A DNA stretch of 64,000 nt from positions 3,844,001 to 3,908,000 of the forward strand of contig NC_016041.1 in the NCBI RefSeq assembly GCF_000226565.1, in the 5' to 3' direction. Each line of letters starts with the position of its first letter. The first letter of the stretch is position 1. Made by a program: the position numbers and the translations under genes. The notes beneath the pieces were generated by a model. That model worked only from the letters and a program-made list of their open reading frames with translations, had not been told where the DNA came from and did no database searches. The DNA is from Glaciecola nitratireducens FR1064 (GTDB lineage Bacteria; Pseudomonadota; Gammaproteobacteria; Enterobacterales; Alteromonadaceae). Of this stretch, positions 49,412 to 59,648 are shown piece by piece.

Positions 49412-50986
49412 ATGACTGAAGCTATTGACAAAGCAGCGACTGATCTTAGTTTAGAAGAAACCGAAGCGCTCGTTACCGACGAGGTCACCGATGGTGTGCC
49501 TGAGGAAGCCGAGCCCTTAGCTGCCTTACAGCTTCCTTTTAGCTTTGCCAAGCGTCATAAAGTATTGGTTGAGTCGGCGCACGAACCGGTAAAGGTTTAT
49601 CACACGCCAAGCACCGACTTTTCCGTATTTGCGGAAGTGAGACGCTTTTTAGACCAAACCTTTGTACTTGAAGAAATAGCTGAAAACCGCTTTGAAGAAC
49701 TGCTCACCAGCAGCTTCCAGCGTGATTCAAGCGCAGCGAAGCAGTTGATGGAAGACTTAGGTAACGAAAGCGACCTGCTGTCATTAGCCGAAGACCTACC
49801 CGATACCGAAGACTTGCTCGAAAGTGAAGGCGACGCACCTATTATTCGCTTAATTAATGCCATGTTGGGTGAAGCGATTAAAGAGGGTGCCTCAGATATT
49901 CACATTGAAACCTTTGAAAACCAGCTTGTTGTGCGCTTCCGCGTTGACGGCGTGTTGCGTGAAATACTGCGCCCAAATCGCAAAATGTCATCCATGTTAG
50001 TCTCGCGTATTAAGGTCATGTCCAAAATGGATATTGCTGAGAAACGCGTGCCGCAGGATGGCCGCATTAGCTTGCGTATCGCAGGCCGAGCGGTTGACGT
50101 GCGTGTATCCACCATGCCATCGAGCCACGGAGAGCGTGTTGTATTGCGTTTGCTCGACAAAAATAACGCCCGCCTTGATTTGAAAGATTTAGGCATGACG
50201 CTGGACAACAGAAACCACTTTTCAAGCTTAATTCGCAAGCCACATGGCATCATGCTGGTTACCGGCCCGACGGGCTCGGGGAAAAGTACGACACTGTATG
50301 CAGGTTTGAGCGAAATAAATTCCAAAGACCGTAATATTCTGACCGTTGAAGATCCTATCGAATTTGACTTAGAGGGTATTGGACAAACACAAGTAAACCC
50401 GCGCGTCGATATGACCTTCGCGAGAGGATTACGGGCTATATTACGTCAGGATCCGGATGTCGTGATGGTGGGTGAAATTCGAGATATTGAAACAGCACAA
50501 ATTGCAGTTCAGGCCAGTTTAACTGGCCACTTGGTATTATCGACCCTGCATACCAATACAGCCGCGGGCGCAATTACGCGTTTAGAGGACATGGGCATTG
50601 AACCCTTCTTGCTATCAAGCAGCTTGCTCTCGGTGCTTTCACAACGTCTGGTACGTAAGCTGTGTAAAGAGTGCAAAAAGCCACACGAACCAAATAGTGC
50701 AGAACGCGAAACATTAAGCGTTGCTGAAGGCGAACAAGTGGTCATTTATCGTCCCGTTGGCTGCACTGCATGTAACCACACTGGTTACCGCGGACGCACC
50801 GGTATTCATGAGCAGCTAATTGTGGATGAACATATTCGCGAAATGATGCACGAAGGAAAGGGAGAGCAAGTGATAGAAAAATATATGCGCAAAAACACGC
50901 CTTCTATTCGTCAAGACGGGTGTGACAAAGTGTTGCTCGGCGTTACCTCTTTAGAAGAAGTTCTACGAGTTACCAGAGAAGAATAA
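49412..50986 (+). CDS. gspE: type II secretion ATPase GspE
   Basis: A 524-residue cytoplasmic ATPase powering pseudopilus assembly. Walker [10 protein letters not shown] (about residues 284-292), Asp box and Walker B ([19 protein letters not shown]), the His box [10 protein letters not shown] and a zinc-binding tetracysteine CKECKK...CTACNH are present. The N-terminal 60 residues are acidic and longer than in many GspE. It starts two bases after gspD and abuts gspF. Confidence 0.98.
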   Translation: MTEAIDKAATDLSLEETEALVTDEVTDGVPEEAEPLAALQLPFSFAKRHKVLVESAHEPVKVYHTPSTDFSVFAEVRRFLDQTFVLEEIAENRFEELLTSSFQRDSSAAKQLMEDLGNESDLLSLAEDLPDTEDLLESEGDAPIIRLINAMLGEAIKEGASDIHIETFENQLVVRFRVDGVLREILRPNRKMSSMLVSRIKVMSKMDIAEKRVPQDGRISLRIAGRAVDVRVSTMPSSHGERVVLRLLDKNNARLDLKDLGMTLDNRNHFSSLIRKPHGIMLVTGPTGSGKSTTLYAGLSEINSKDRNILTVEDPIEFDLEGIGQTQVNPRVDMTFARGLRAILRQDPDVVMVGEIRDIETAQIAVQASLTGHLVLSTLHTNTAAGAITRLEDMGIEPFLLSSSLLSVLSQRLVRKLCKECKKPHEPNSAERETLSVAEGEQVVIYRPVGCTACNHTGYRGRTGIHEQLIVDEHIREMMHEGKGEQVIEKYMRKNTPSIRQDGCDKVLLGVTSLEEVLRVTREE

Positions 50987-50987
50987 T

Positions 50988-52202
50988 ATGGCAGCCTTTG
51001 CATACAAGGCCATGGATGCCAATGGAAAATCCAAAAGTGGCGTACTTGAAGGCGATAACGCGCGGCAAATTCGCCAACAAATTCGTGAACAAGGTTTAAT
51101 TCCGCTTGAACTTGAGCAAGTGGCTGAACAAGAGAAAAAAACACAAGCCTCGTTCTCGCTCTTTAAAGCCAAGATTTCTGCCGGTGAGCTTGCTCTCTTA
51201 ACACGCCAGATGGCCACTCTAATTGAGTCAGCTCTACCTATTGAAGAAGCATTGCTTGCCGTTGCCGAACAATGCGAAAAACCACGCCATAAAAACATGA
51301 TGATGGCGGTTCGCAGTAAGGTAGTCGAAGGCCATGGTTTTGCCGACGCTTTGTCTGAATTTCCCTATGTGTTCGACAACCTATTTCGTGCCATGGTAGC
51401 TGCTGGCGAAAAATCAGGTCATTTAGATACCGTGCTAAACCGACTCGCTGACTACACCGAAAACAGAGAACGCACACGTAATCAAATTATCCAAGCATTG
51501 GTATATCCGTTAATCATGATGGTAGTGGCGGTTGGTGTAGTCATTATGCTTTTGGTGAAAGTCGTACCGACCATTGTTGGCCAATTTGATCAAATGGGCC
51601 AAGATTTACCCACCATTACAAATATATTAATTGCAATTAGTGACGGTGTGCAAAATTACGGTGTGTATGCGGCTATCGCACTTGCAGTAATAATATTCTT
51701 AATAGCACGATTATTAGCGATTCCTCGTATGCGCATGAAATACCACAAAAAATTACTGCGCATGCCCTTTGTTGGCCGATTAACAAGAAGCACAAACACC
51801 GCACGATTCGCTCGGACTTTGAGCATTTTAACCGCCAGCGCGGTACCTTTATTAGAGTCAATGCGCATTGCAGGGAATGTTTTAGAGAACCTTCACCTTA
51901 AAGAAGCGGTCAAAGAAGCAGCGTCAAAAGTAAAAGAAGGGTCAAGCCTTCGAAATGCATTGGAAAAAACCAAAATGTTCCCACCAATGATGATGCATAT
52001 GATTGCATCCGGTGAGCGCTCTGGTGAGTTACAACAGATGTTAGCGCGAGCTGCTGACAACCAAGACAGAGAATTTGAGTCAACAGTAAGCATTTCTCTG
52101 AAAATATTTGAACCCGTGCTGATTGTCAGTATGGCGGGTGTTGTCCTATTTATAGTATTGGCAATATTAATGCCGATATTGGCATTAAACAGTTTAGTCT
52201 AG
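50988..52202 (+). CDS. gspF: type II secretion platform protein GspF
   Basis: A 404-residue inner-membrane protein with two homologous cytoplasmic domains and three helices (about 170-190, 222-242, 375-398). MAAFAYKAMDANGKSKSGVLEG, LLTRQMATLIESALPIEEAL and MIASGERSGELQQML are family signatures. One base separates it from gspE. Confidence 0.98.
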   Translation: MAAFAYKAMDANGKSKSGVLEGDNARQIRQQIREQGLIPLELEQVAEQEKKTQASFSLFKAKISAGELALLTRQMATLIESALPIEEALLAVAEQCEKPRHKNMMMAVRSKVVEGHGFADALSEFPYVFDNLFRAMVAAGEKSGHLDTVLNRLADYTENRERTRNQIIQALVYPLIMMVVAVGVVIMLLVKVVPTIVGQFDQMGQDLPTITNILIAISDGVQNYGVYAAIALAVIIFLIARLLAIPRMRMKYHKKLLRMPFVGRLTRSTNTARFARTLSILTASAVPLLESMRIAGNVLENLHLKEAVKEAASKVKEGSSLRNALEKTKMFPPMMMHMIASGERSGELQQMLARAADNQDREFESTVSISLKIFEPVLIVSMAGVVLFIVLAILMPILALNSLV

Positions 52203-52214
52203 GAGGTAATTTTT

Positions 52215-52703
52215 ATGAGCAATCAGACACAGGCTTTTGCGCTCAGCAAACGCAAACACGCAATGGCTAATAGCAAAGCAAAGCAGTTCGGCTTCAGCTT
52301 AATTGAAATCATGGTCGTACTTTTTATTATCGGCATGATGGCCGCTTTCGTCGCGCCGCAAATTTTCGAAAACCAAGGTACTGCGCAAATTAAAAAAGCG
52401 GCGGTTGATATCCAAACCCTCGAAGGACAATTGGAAATGTACAAACTACGCACCAATCGTTTCCCGACCACAGAGCAAGGTTTAGAAGCACTGGTAACGA
52501 TGCCTACTATAGACCCTATTCCGCGCAACTATCCAAACGAAGGGTTTATTAAACGTTTACCGCTTGACCCGTGGGGAAATCCATACCAACTTCTAAGTCC
52601 TGGCGAAATTGACAGTATCGATATTTATTCTTTCGGACCAGATATGGAAGAAGGGACAGACGATGATATTGGCACTTGGAATATCAACGAATACCTACAA
52701 TAA
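52215..52703 (+). CDS. gspG: major pseudopilin GspG
   Basis: A 162-residue type IV-pilin-like protein. The prepilin peptidase site is KQFG/FSLIEIMVV with Glu at +5. The 28-residue leader is longer than usual, but GGAGG immediately before the ATG at 52215 supports it; an internal ATG gives a shorter leader. The periplasmic part has GQLEMYKLRTNRFPTTEQGLE and the calcium-binding-type C-terminus (SFGPDMEEGTDDDIGTW). Confidence 0.97.
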   Translation: MSNQTQAFALSKRKHAMANSKAKQFGFSLIEIMVVLFIIGMMAAFVAPQIFENQGTAQIKKAAVDIQTLEGQLEMYKLRTNRFPTTEQGLEALVTMPTIDPIPRNYPNEGFIKRLPLDPWGNPYQLLSPGEIDSIDIYSFGPDMEEGTDDDIGTWNINEYLQ

Positions 52704-52726
52704 ACCTAATAAAAGCGAGGGCTAGA

Positions 52727-53338
52727 GTGCGCAAGCAACAAGCAGGTTTTACACTCATCGAGATCATGCTAGTGCTAGCGCTCATGGGTCTTATGATATC
52801 TGTTGTTTCGTACACAGCCCTTGGCACCAATCACTACGACAAAGTCAACGAGCAAGCCAAGCGATTTCAAGTAGTTTTTGATATGGCCAGCGACTATGCG
52901 GTGCTAAATCAAGCACAGTTGGGTATTCGTATTGATGAAGAGAAAAACACCTATACCTATGTGGTGCTCGACGATGAAGACAAATGGGTTGAGCTAGGTG
53001 ACCAGAAGCTTTTCGCTAGCTATGAATTACCCGAATATATGACGCTGCAACTTGAACTCGAAGACTTACCCTGGCAGCAGGAAGAGCAGCTGTTTGACCG
53101 TGGTGTATTCGACGAACAGTTAAGCATTAGCGATGAAGGGGTTGAAATAGGTAAAGAAGAGGATATTCCTCCGCCCCCACCGCAAATCTTTTTACTGTCT
53201 AGCGGAGACATTACCCCTTTTGAATTAAGCATGACGTTTGAAGACCCCTTTAGCAATGATGAGCCAATTACCTTCGCATTGCGCGCTAAAGAAGTAACGC
53301 CTATTGAACGCATTGCGCCCGAGGACCGGGAGCTATGA
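52727..53338 (+). CDS. gspH: minor pseudopilin GspH
   Basis: A 203-residue minor pseudopilin with cleavage site QQAG/FTLIEIMLVL. The start at GTG 52727 follows GCGAGG. It has a poly-Pro stretch (PPPPP) at about residue 147 and a C-terminal domain of GspH type. Its end overlaps the gspI start (ATGA). Confidence 0.9.
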   Translation: MRKQQAGFTLIEIMLVLALMGLMISVVSYTALGTNHYDKVNEQAKRFQVVFDMASDYAVLNQAQLGIRIDEEKNTYTYVVLDDEDKWVELGDQKLFASYELPEYMTLQLELEDLPWQQEEQLFDRGVFDEQLSISDEGVEIGKEEDIPPPPPQIFLLSSGDITPFELSMTFEDPFSNDEPITFALRAKEVTPIERIAPEDREL

Positions 53339-53739
53339 CGAAAGTAATAAACGCAACATTTAACCGACAGCAAGGTGGCTTCACCTTACTCGAAGTTATG
53401 GTCGCGATGTTTATATTCGCAGTGGCTGGCGCAGCCATTATTAAAACCACCTCTGAGCACATCAACTCTGTCGGCAAGCTTGAAGAAATTACCTTCGCCA
53501 CTTGGGTTGCGAATAACCAACTGATGCGAGCGTCGTTACTGTCTGAAAAAACTTGGCCTCCGAAAAACAAAGAGCGCGGCAGCGTCGAAATGCTCGACCG
53601 AACTTGGTATTGGCAACAAGAAGTACAGGCCACTGCCGACGAAGACCTCAAAGCGATTATCATTACTGTAGGCAACGATCCCGAATATATAGGCTCGATA
53701 ACCTCAGTGACTACCTATGTAGCAAAGTCGAATGGGTAA
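53335..53739 (+). CDS. gspI: minor pseudopilin GspI
   Basis: A 134-residue pseudopilin, cleavage at QQGG/FTLLEVMVAMFIFAVAG. The typical ATWVANNQLM segment (about 60-70) follows the helix. It overlaps gspH by four bases and gspJ by eight, so translation is coupled. GspI nucleates the tip complex with J and K. Confidence 0.96.
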   Translation: MTKVINATFNRQQGGFTLLEVMVAMFIFAVAGAAIIKTTSEHINSVGKLEEITFATWVANNQLMRASLLSEKTWPPKNKERGSVEMLDRTWYWQQEVQATADEDLKAIIITVGNDPEYIGSITSVTTYVAKSNG

Positions 53740-54364
53740 ACTTATTTTCCGCAAAATAGCTCGCAATCAGTCGGGCTTTACGCTCGTTGAAATTCTTGTC
53801 GCTATGGCTATTTTTGCATTAATTGCGGTTGGTTCAGTAACCATGCTCAGTGCAGTAACGACCCAAAATGAGCTGTCTGATGAACGAATGAAAGCACTAC
53901 AGGACATGCAGCGCGCAATGCTCATTATTGAACGCGATTTTCTGCAAATGGTGCCGCGTAAAACGCGGGTCGAGGGCGAAGTATCTGACACCTTAGTTTT
54001 TGCTGGGAACTTTTCTTTTGAAAGCGACAGCGGCAGCATCGGCTTTGTGCGCTCCGGTTGGCATAACCCGCAGTTAACACTGCGCAGAAGCACTATGCAG
54101 TCTGTTGCGTATAGAACACAGGACAAAAAACTTGAACGCTTGTTTTCAACCTATGTCGATAACGCCATTGGCGTTGAGCCCAAAGCACGAGTCTTGTTAG
54201 AAGGCGTTGAATCAATTAGCTTTGAATTTTTAGAGAAATTCGACAGTAAAAAATTTGAATGGAAGCAAGCGGAATCGGTTGAAGAGCTGCCTATCGCCGT
54301 TGCCATCATAATAGAATCAGAAGCTTACGGCGAAATTCGACGCGAATTTAAGGTGCGTCGATGA
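53732..54364 (+). CDS. gspJ: minor pseudopilin GspJ
   Basis: A 210-residue tip pseudopilin, cleavage at NQSG/FTLVEILVAMAIFALIA. RAMLIIERDFLQMVPR is the family segment at about residues 67-82. Overlaps gspI and gspK (ATGA). Confidence 0.96.
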   Translation: MGKLIFRKIARNQSGFTLVEILVAMAIFALIAVGSVTMLSAVTTQNELSDERMKALQDMQRAMLIIERDFLQMVPRKTRVEGEVSDTLVFAGNFSFESDSGSIGFVRSGWHNPQLTLRRSTMQSVAYRTQDKKLERLFSTYVDNAIGVEPKARVLLEGVESISFEFLEKFDSKKFEWKQAESVEELPIAVAIIIESEAYGEIRREFKVRR

Positions 54365-55410
54365 GGCCAAATAAACCAACAAACAAGCGGCTTCTTTTAA
54401 AAAAGCCACACGCCAAATCTCAGAGAGGTATCGCCCTGCTAGTGATATTACTGATTGTGGCTATTGTTAGCATTCTTGCTACAGAAATGATGGCTCGACT
54501 GCAGCTGAATGTTGCAAGAACGGTCAATATTAAAGACAACAATCAAGCATTTTGGTACGCCATGGGCGCTGAACAGTTTGCCAAAAAATCGCTAAACGAA
54601 CTCAAAACCTTGTCACCAGACAATATGAATCTAGGTCAACCTTGGGCGCAGGTATTTGAATACCCAATCGATAGTGGCGGCATTCAAGCCGAATTGACTG
54701 ACTTACAGTCTTGTTTCAATCTAAATTCATTGACGCTCCCACCTCTTGAGAATCCGCCCACGCAGGACCCCAATAAAGCACCAACAACCCCGGCGCTCGC
54801 GTTTTCTAATCTGATGCGTTTGAGCAGCGAAAACGTTGACTCTTTTACCGCCGAAACCGTACGCGACTCGCTTGTCGACTGGCTCGACAAAGACGGCAAT
54901 ATTACAGGCTACGGGGCTGAAGACGCAGACTATGAGTCATTGCGATTCCCATACGTTGCAGCAAATGCACCGATGACGAATAAATCGGAACTGCGTTTAA
55001 TAAACGGCATTGAACTGAGTTATCTACGCGAATTACTGCCGCATGTTTGTGTGGTGCCCGATATCGCATTTAATGCCCTGCAGGTGAATATCAATACGGT
55101 TAAGGAAGAGAATGCACACGTGCTCGCCGCAATGTTGAATCTGACAGTTGAAAACACACAGCGCATCATCGCCTCACGTCCACTCGATGGATATGGAGAT
55201 ACTGAAGAGTTCTTTTCCGAGCCGGAAATTGTTGCATTGAACTTAAGCGCGGAACAAAAAGCGTGGTTCGTTATAAAAACAAATTATTTCATGCTATACA
55301 CTAAAACCCGCTACAATAACTCATCGTTTAAAATGACAAGTATTTTTAAACTCGATAGCGAGGGAGAGGGTGTGAGCGTGTTAAGTAGAGAATTTGGAGG
55401 CACTAACTGA
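54361..55410 (+). CDS. gspK: minor pseudopilin GspK
   Basis: A 349-residue tip pseudopilin with the expected hydrophobic helix after QRG/IALLVILLIVAIVSIL (no Glu at +5, as is normal for GspK) and a large periplasmic domain with LTDLQSCFNLN and VNINTVKEENAHVLAAML. Overlaps gspJ by four and gspL by one base (TGATG). Confidence 0.96.
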   Translation: MRPNKPTNKRLLLKKPHAKSQRGIALLVILLIVAIVSILATEMMARLQLNVARTVNIKDNNQAFWYAMGAEQFAKKSLNELKTLSPDNMNLGQPWAQVFEYPIDSGGIQAELTDLQSCFNLNSLTLPPLENPPTQDPNKAPTTPALAFSNLMRLSSENVDSFTAETVRDSLVDWLDKDGNITGYGAEDADYESLRFPYVAANAPMTNKSELRLINGIELSYLRELLPHVCVVPDIAFNALQVNINTVKEENAHVLAAMLNLTVENTQRIIASRPLDGYGDTEEFFSEPEIVALNLSAEQKAWFVIKTNYFMLYTKTRYNNSSFKMTSIFKLDSEGEGVSVLSREFGGTN

Positions 55411-56663
55411 TGGAAAAACTAGCGATACGCTTGGGCTCAACTCCGCACGATCCAGTTCATTGGCTAGTGTGGTCTGACACTGAAAAGGAAATCATTGCCT
55501 CTGGTGAACTGCCCGACGTAGAGGGTTTAAGACAACTTAGAGAACGCGCACCGAATGCCGAAGTTATCGGTATCGTACCTGGTTGTGATGTTGTCCTAAA
55601 AACTGTTCAGTTGCCATTAAGAGCAAACCGAAAAGTGCTGAATGCAATTCCTTTTATGCTTGAAGACGAAGTTGCCTCAGACATCAGCAAGTCATTTTTC
55701 GCTTTCGGCAAACGCAGCGGCGACTTACAGCAAGTGGCGATCGTTTCACGCGAAAAACTAACGTTTTGGCAAGAAATACTGAAACAATCCGACTTACATT
55801 GCGACCTCATAGTTCCCGATACACTTGCACTGCCTTATTTACCTGACACTCTAAGCTTATTGAGTTTAGGCAATCACGACCAATCACCGCTAATAGTTAG
55901 AGCAGGTGAATGGGATGGTTATCAAGGAGAACAAAGCTGGACGTTTCCACTTTTTGAAAAACAACTCAGCAAAAACAGTCAGTCTGTCGTGGCTTATTCA
56001 GAGTTAATGCATGCTGAGCAGCTGCAGGCATTTTTTGCGCAAGAACATAAGGGCGATAGTGAGGAATCTCCTAGCGATCCAGCAACACTCACCGCAAATT
56101 ACGACAAGTTACCAATGCAGCTATTGCTTGATGGCGCGTTAGAGGCGAATTTTAATTTGCTACAGGGCGATTTCGTCGTAAAACGTAAAACCAATGCACA
56201 GTGGGAAAAGTGGCGCTTAGCGGCAGTGCTCGCCGCCGTAGCCTTGTGCGTTAACTTAGCCAGCAAAACAGTTGAGTTAAATTCAATTAAAAGCCAACGC
56301 CAAGTGGTTGAAAATAGGTTACAAGCAAGTATCAATGAAGGTTTCCCAAATTTACCTAAATCGAGAAATAAAGAAACCGCGATTAGAAATGAAATGGTGC
56401 GCCTTGAGCAAGGAGGCGGCGGTATTTCAATGTTAGTCATGCTTACCCAAATGAGTCCGTCTTTTGCCAACACCGGTGTTAAACCACAGTCCATTCGTTA
56501 CGACGCAACACGCACAGAATTGCGCATGCAGTCGGTAGCCAGCAACTTTGAGTCGCTCGAAAAATTTCGTCGCGAAGTTCAGGCGCTGGGCTTTGAAGTA
56601 GACCAAGGCGCGATTAATAATAAAGGCGAACAAGTCGTTGGCACGATCATTATCAAAGGCTGA
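55410..56663 (+). CDS. gspL: type II secretion protein GspL
   Basis: A 417-residue inner-membrane protein recruiting GspE to the platform. The cytoplasmic actin-like domain (about 1-245) has LPLRANRKVLNAIPFMLEDEV; one membrane helix follows (about 270-288) and then a ferredoxin-like periplasmic domain. Its start overlaps the gspK stop. Confidence 0.96.
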   Translation: MEKLAIRLGSTPHDPVHWLVWSDTEKEIIASGELPDVEGLRQLRERAPNAEVIGIVPGCDVVLKTVQLPLRANRKVLNAIPFMLEDEVASDISKSFFAFGKRSGDLQQVAIVSREKLTFWQEILKQSDLHCDLIVPDTLALPYLPDTLSLLSLGNHDQSPLIVRAGEWDGYQGEQSWTFPLFEKQLSKNSQSVVAYSELMHAEQLQAFFAQEHKGDSEESPSDPATLTANYDKLPMQLLLDGALEANFNLLQGDFVVKRKTNAQWEKWRLAAVLAAVALCVNLASKTVELNSIKSQRQVVENRLQASINEGFPNLPKSRNKETAIRNEMVRLEQGGGGISMLVMLTQMSPSFANTGVKPQSIRYDATRTELRMQSVASNFESLEKFRREVQALGFEVDQGAINNKGEQVVGTIIIKG

Positions 56664-56700
56664 GGGAGAATCTCGGTCAAAGCGTTATTAAGGTAACAGT

Positions 56701-57177
56701 ATGAAAAAGTATTTTGGATGGTTTTATGCGCTGTCAGAGCGCGAGCAAAAAATGGTGAGTTTAGCCGCAACAGTTTCCGTCATTGGCATTTTCTACTTCG
56801 CATTATGGGCGCCGTTGAACAACTCGCTTGTTCAACAACAAGTTTTGCTTGAAAATCAAACTACGTTCGCCTCATGGGTTGACGAACAAGCTATAAGAGC
56901 AGAAAAATTAAGACAATCAGCCTCTGGAGCTAGTTTCACCGGCTCGCTTACACAGCTTGTTAACCAAACGACTCGTACCAGCAACATTCAAGTTGCCCGC
57001 ATGCAGCCCGTCGGCGAAAACCTGCAGATTAGTATCGACGAAGTTTTGTTTTCTGATTTAGTGACATGGCTCGATGTAATGGAGCGCCGAGGCGTTGTCG
57101 CCATTCAGTCCGATATTACTGAAACAAATAATCCCGGCTACGTACAGGTACGTCGCCTGCAATTAGGAAAGCGTTAA
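56701..57177 (+). CDS. gspM: type II secretion protein GspM
   Basis: A 158-residue partner of GspL. A short cytoplasmic piece with LSEREQKMV, one membrane helix (about 20-38) and a periplasmic domain ending RVRRLQ-type sequence (VQVRRLQLGKR). gspN begins immediately after its stop codon. Confidence 0.94.
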   Translation: MKKYFGWFYALSEREQKMVSLAATVSVIGIFYFALWAPLNNSLVQQQVLLENQTTFASWVDEQAIRAEKLRQSASGASFTGSLTQLVNQTTRTSNIQVARMQPVGENLQISIDEVLFSDLVTWLDVMERRGVVAIQSDITETNNPGYVQVRRLQLGKR

Positions 57178-57945
57178 ATGATAAAGATGAAGCCTTGGAA
57201 ATGGATCGTACTGGCTATTTTTACCTATCTGATTCTGCTGGTCGCCTATTTGCCTGCAGTACACATTGTTAAATTTATACAAACGAATAATCCGAATTTG
57301 CCGGTAAGTATAGGTAAGGTTGAAGGCACACTGTGGACCGGTAAGGTCGACAAGCTTATTGCACAAGGTATCGTAATTAATAATCTGAAGTGGGAGCTAT
57401 CTCCTTGGTCTTTATTAATAGGCAACGCCAGTGTGGACCTTAACGGCGGTAAAATTAGAGGAAGCGAACAAGCATATGTGAAAGGCAATGTCAGTGCTTC
57501 GCTGTTTAATTTACAAAATGTAAGCGCTGAAGAATTCAGGTTATTTTTACCTGCTCGTAGCGTTATGGCGCAGCTACCGCTCCCAGTGCCCGTGACTGCT
57601 GATGGTCGCTTTAGAGTTGAAATTAAAGAATTTGAGTTTAACAAAGCCTGCGTCAACTTAGCGGGAAGAGGGAGTTGGTTGAATGGCTCTGTTAGTGGGC
57701 CTAGCGGCGTTATTGATTTTGGTAATTTCGACGCTAACCTTGTTTGTGAAGGCGAACAATTTGCCATACAAATACAGCCTGACAACATGTTAAACCTTGA
57801 TGCAAAAGTGCTACTGTCGGTTGCTGGAAAGTACAACATTAAAGGTCGTTTCAAGCCTTCTGATACCATGCCCAAAGAAGTGCAGCAGGCAGCAAACTTT
57901 TTTGGAGCCGCTGACAACGAAGGATTCCGCAAAATAAACCTGTAG
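57178..57945 (+). CDS. gspN: type II secretion protein GspN
   Basis: A 255-residue protein with one N-terminal membrane helix (about 9-28) and a periplasmic beta-rich domain; VEGTLWTGKVD at about residues 44-54 and LKWELSPWSLLIG are family markers. GspN is a non-essential accessory in many systems. It is the last gene of the operon; no gspO prepilin peptidase, gspA or gspB is in the window, so a peptidase encoded elsewhere (pilD) must serve this system. Confidence 0.92.
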   Translation: MIKMKPWKWIVLAIFTYLILLVAYLPAVHIVKFIQTNNPNLPVSIGKVEGTLWTGKVDKLIAQGIVINNLKWELSPWSLLIGNASVDLNGGKIRGSEQAYVKGNVSASLFNLQNVSAEEFRLFLPARSVMAQLPLPVPVTADGRFRVEIKEFEFNKACVNLAGRGSWLNGSVSGPSGVIDFGNFDANLVCEGEQFAIQIQPDNMLNLDAKVLLSVAGKYNIKGRFKPSDTMPKEVQQAANFFGAADNEGFRKINL

Positions 57946-58041
57946 CTTTAATTATTTTATCAATAAATTCAGTTAGTTAAATATTTTTGAATAAAAACAC
58001 CCTTTAATTTGTACGATTTTTAATCTATTTTAACTAGCCAT

Positions 58042-58057
58042 GTCGCAAACCTGCGAC
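58042..58057 (+). promoter_or_regulatory. small perfect hairpin in the leader of the REC-GGDEF gene
   Basis: GTCGCA, loop AACC, TGCGAC, ending 20 nt before the ATG at 58078. There is no T-run, so it is not a terminator. It could influence translation of the downstream gene; no function is known. Confidence 0.3.
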
Positions 58058-58077
58058 GTATTTGTGGTTGACGAAAT

Positions 58078-59031
58078 ATGCAGCTAAAAGAAATAACAAC
58101 ACCTCACATCAGCGAGCTTGATGTTGCGAAAAAATCGCGCTTACTTGTGGTCGACGATGACCCAAATCAGCTTCGATTTTACCTTCACGGCTTGAGCAAG
58201 CTGTATTATTGTCAGTTCGCTAGGACTGCTCACGATGCGATAAGTTGTGCCCGCCAATTCCCTCAGCCCGACTTAATTATTCTCGACGTTGTTATGCCAG
58301 ATCTCGGCGGATTTGAAATTTGTCGATTATTAAAATGTGACCCACTAACCTCAAATATTCCCGTAATATTTGCTAGTGGAATTGAAGATATCGACGTTAA
58401 GGTACGCGGCTTTGACTTAGGTTGCGTAGACTACATCACCAAGCCGGTTCTCGTTCCAGAAATGAATGCTCGCATCTCGACTCATTTGAAGCTCGCGCGC
58501 CAAGCGCACTTATTGGAGTCTTTGGCATACTTGGATCCATTAACACAAGTGCCTAATCGACGTCAGTACAATGAAACCATTCAGAGGGAATGGTCGCGCA
58601 GTATCCGTTATGCGCAACCCATTGCCATGATACTCATCGACATTGATTTTTTTAAGCAATTTAATAACTTTTATGGGCACGGCGTTGGTGACGATTGCTT
58701 AATTAAAGTCGCTTATCATTTGCACTCATTAAGCCGCCGTCCTGGTGACTTATTTGCACGAATTGGTGGCGAAGAGTTCGTATTGATCCTAAGTGATTGT
58801 GATGAACTCGGTGCAGTTAACAAAGCAGAAGAAGTCATTGAGACTGTTTCCCAATTAAACATCGCTAATCAAGGCGCACCTAATCATGACCGAGTGACTG
58901 TCAGCGTGGGCATTGCAGTGGCAAAACCAAAAGTATCAGAAGAACCCCTCTCACTATTTCAAGCGGCAGACGAGGCGCTGTATAATGCCAAAAACTCCGG
59001 CCGAGACAAGTACGCCCTAGCAGAGCGGTAG
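58078..59031 (+). CDS. response-regulator diguanylate cyclase (REC-GGDEF)
   Basis: A 317-residue soluble protein. A receiver domain (about 20-135) has the acidic pair DDD at 26-28, phosphoacceptor Asp70 in LIILDVVMP and Lys in YITKPV. A GGDEF domain (about 150-315) has GGEEF with an RxxD inhibitory site (RPGD). Phosphorylation should trigger dimerisation and cyclic di-GMP synthesis. No histidine kinase gene is adjacent. Confidence 0.95.
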   Translation: MQLKEITTPHISELDVAKKSRLLVVDDDPNQLRFYLHGLSKLYYCQFARTAHDAISCARQFPQPDLIILDVVMPDLGGFEICRLLKCDPLTSNIPVIFASGIEDIDVKVRGFDLGCVDYITKPVLVPEMNARISTHLKLARQAHLLESLAYLDPLTQVPNRRQYNETIQREWSRSIRYAQPIAMILIDIDFFKQFNNFYGHGVGDDCLIKVAYHLHSLSRRPGDLFARIGGEEFVLILSDCDELGAVNKAEEVIETVSQLNIANQGAPNHDRVTVSVGIAVAKPKVSEEPLSLFQAADEALYNAKNSGRDKYALAER

Positions 59032-59048
59032 AGCTAAACCCGGGTCTA

Positions 59049-59570
59049 CTAAAATAGATCGGGATAGAAGAAGGCGCTCAAGGTCAATAATGTTGCGCTG
59101 ATATAAATACTGCTGCGGGTTTCTAAGCCATTGGTTAACTGACCAATGGCGCCCCCCTTTTGCTTGATATTCACCGTGTTGAACATGTCGTCCATCGCAG
59201 GGCCAAGCTCTTCGCCTAACTTCAGTTTTTGATATATTTGATTGGGTAGTGGCAACGTTGCTGTTCTGCCTGTTTGCAGTCTGGATGCGTCTGCAATACA
59301 CACCACAGCATAGGTACTAGGAATATCATCCAAAACATCCACTCCGCCTTCGTAGCTGACGAAGTAGTCAGCGCTATGATGCTGTTGGCAGTACCTCACT
59401 CGATTAACTGCACCATCTCTGGTTTCTTGCGTGCTCATCGGTTGCTCGCTAACCAAGGATGGAGCATCGACGGCAAGCACTTCAATTTCATGATCGGCAA
59501 ACGCGGTCGCAAAGCTCTTTCTGGCAGCTTCAATTTTTACTGGGTTTTTAGACGCAACAATGATTTTCAT
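59049..59570 (-). CDS. yjjX: inosine/xanthosine triphosphatase (YjjX)
   Basis: A 173-residue non-canonical purine NTP pyrophosphatase/phosphatase (E. coli 170) that removes ITP and XTP. MKIIVASKNPVKIEAARKSF, SYEGGVD and GGAIGQLTNGLETRS are characteristic. Its 3' end faces the REC-GGDEF gene 17 bp away. Confidence 0.95.
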   Translation of the reverse strand: MKIIVASKNPVKIEAARKSFATAFADHEIEVLAVDAPSLVSEQPMSTQETRDGAVNRVRYCQQHHSADYFVSYEGGVDVLDDIPSTYAVVCIADASRLQTGRTATLPLPNQIYQKLKLGEELGPAMDDMFNTVNIKQKGGAIGQLTNGLETRSSIYISATLLTLSAFFYPDLF

Positions 59571-59648
59571 GGTTAATTATTCATTCCTCAAATCGTTTCT
59601 CTTTGACTCTTTATGTAGTCTTTATTTCGCAGTGATGAATGCGCTACG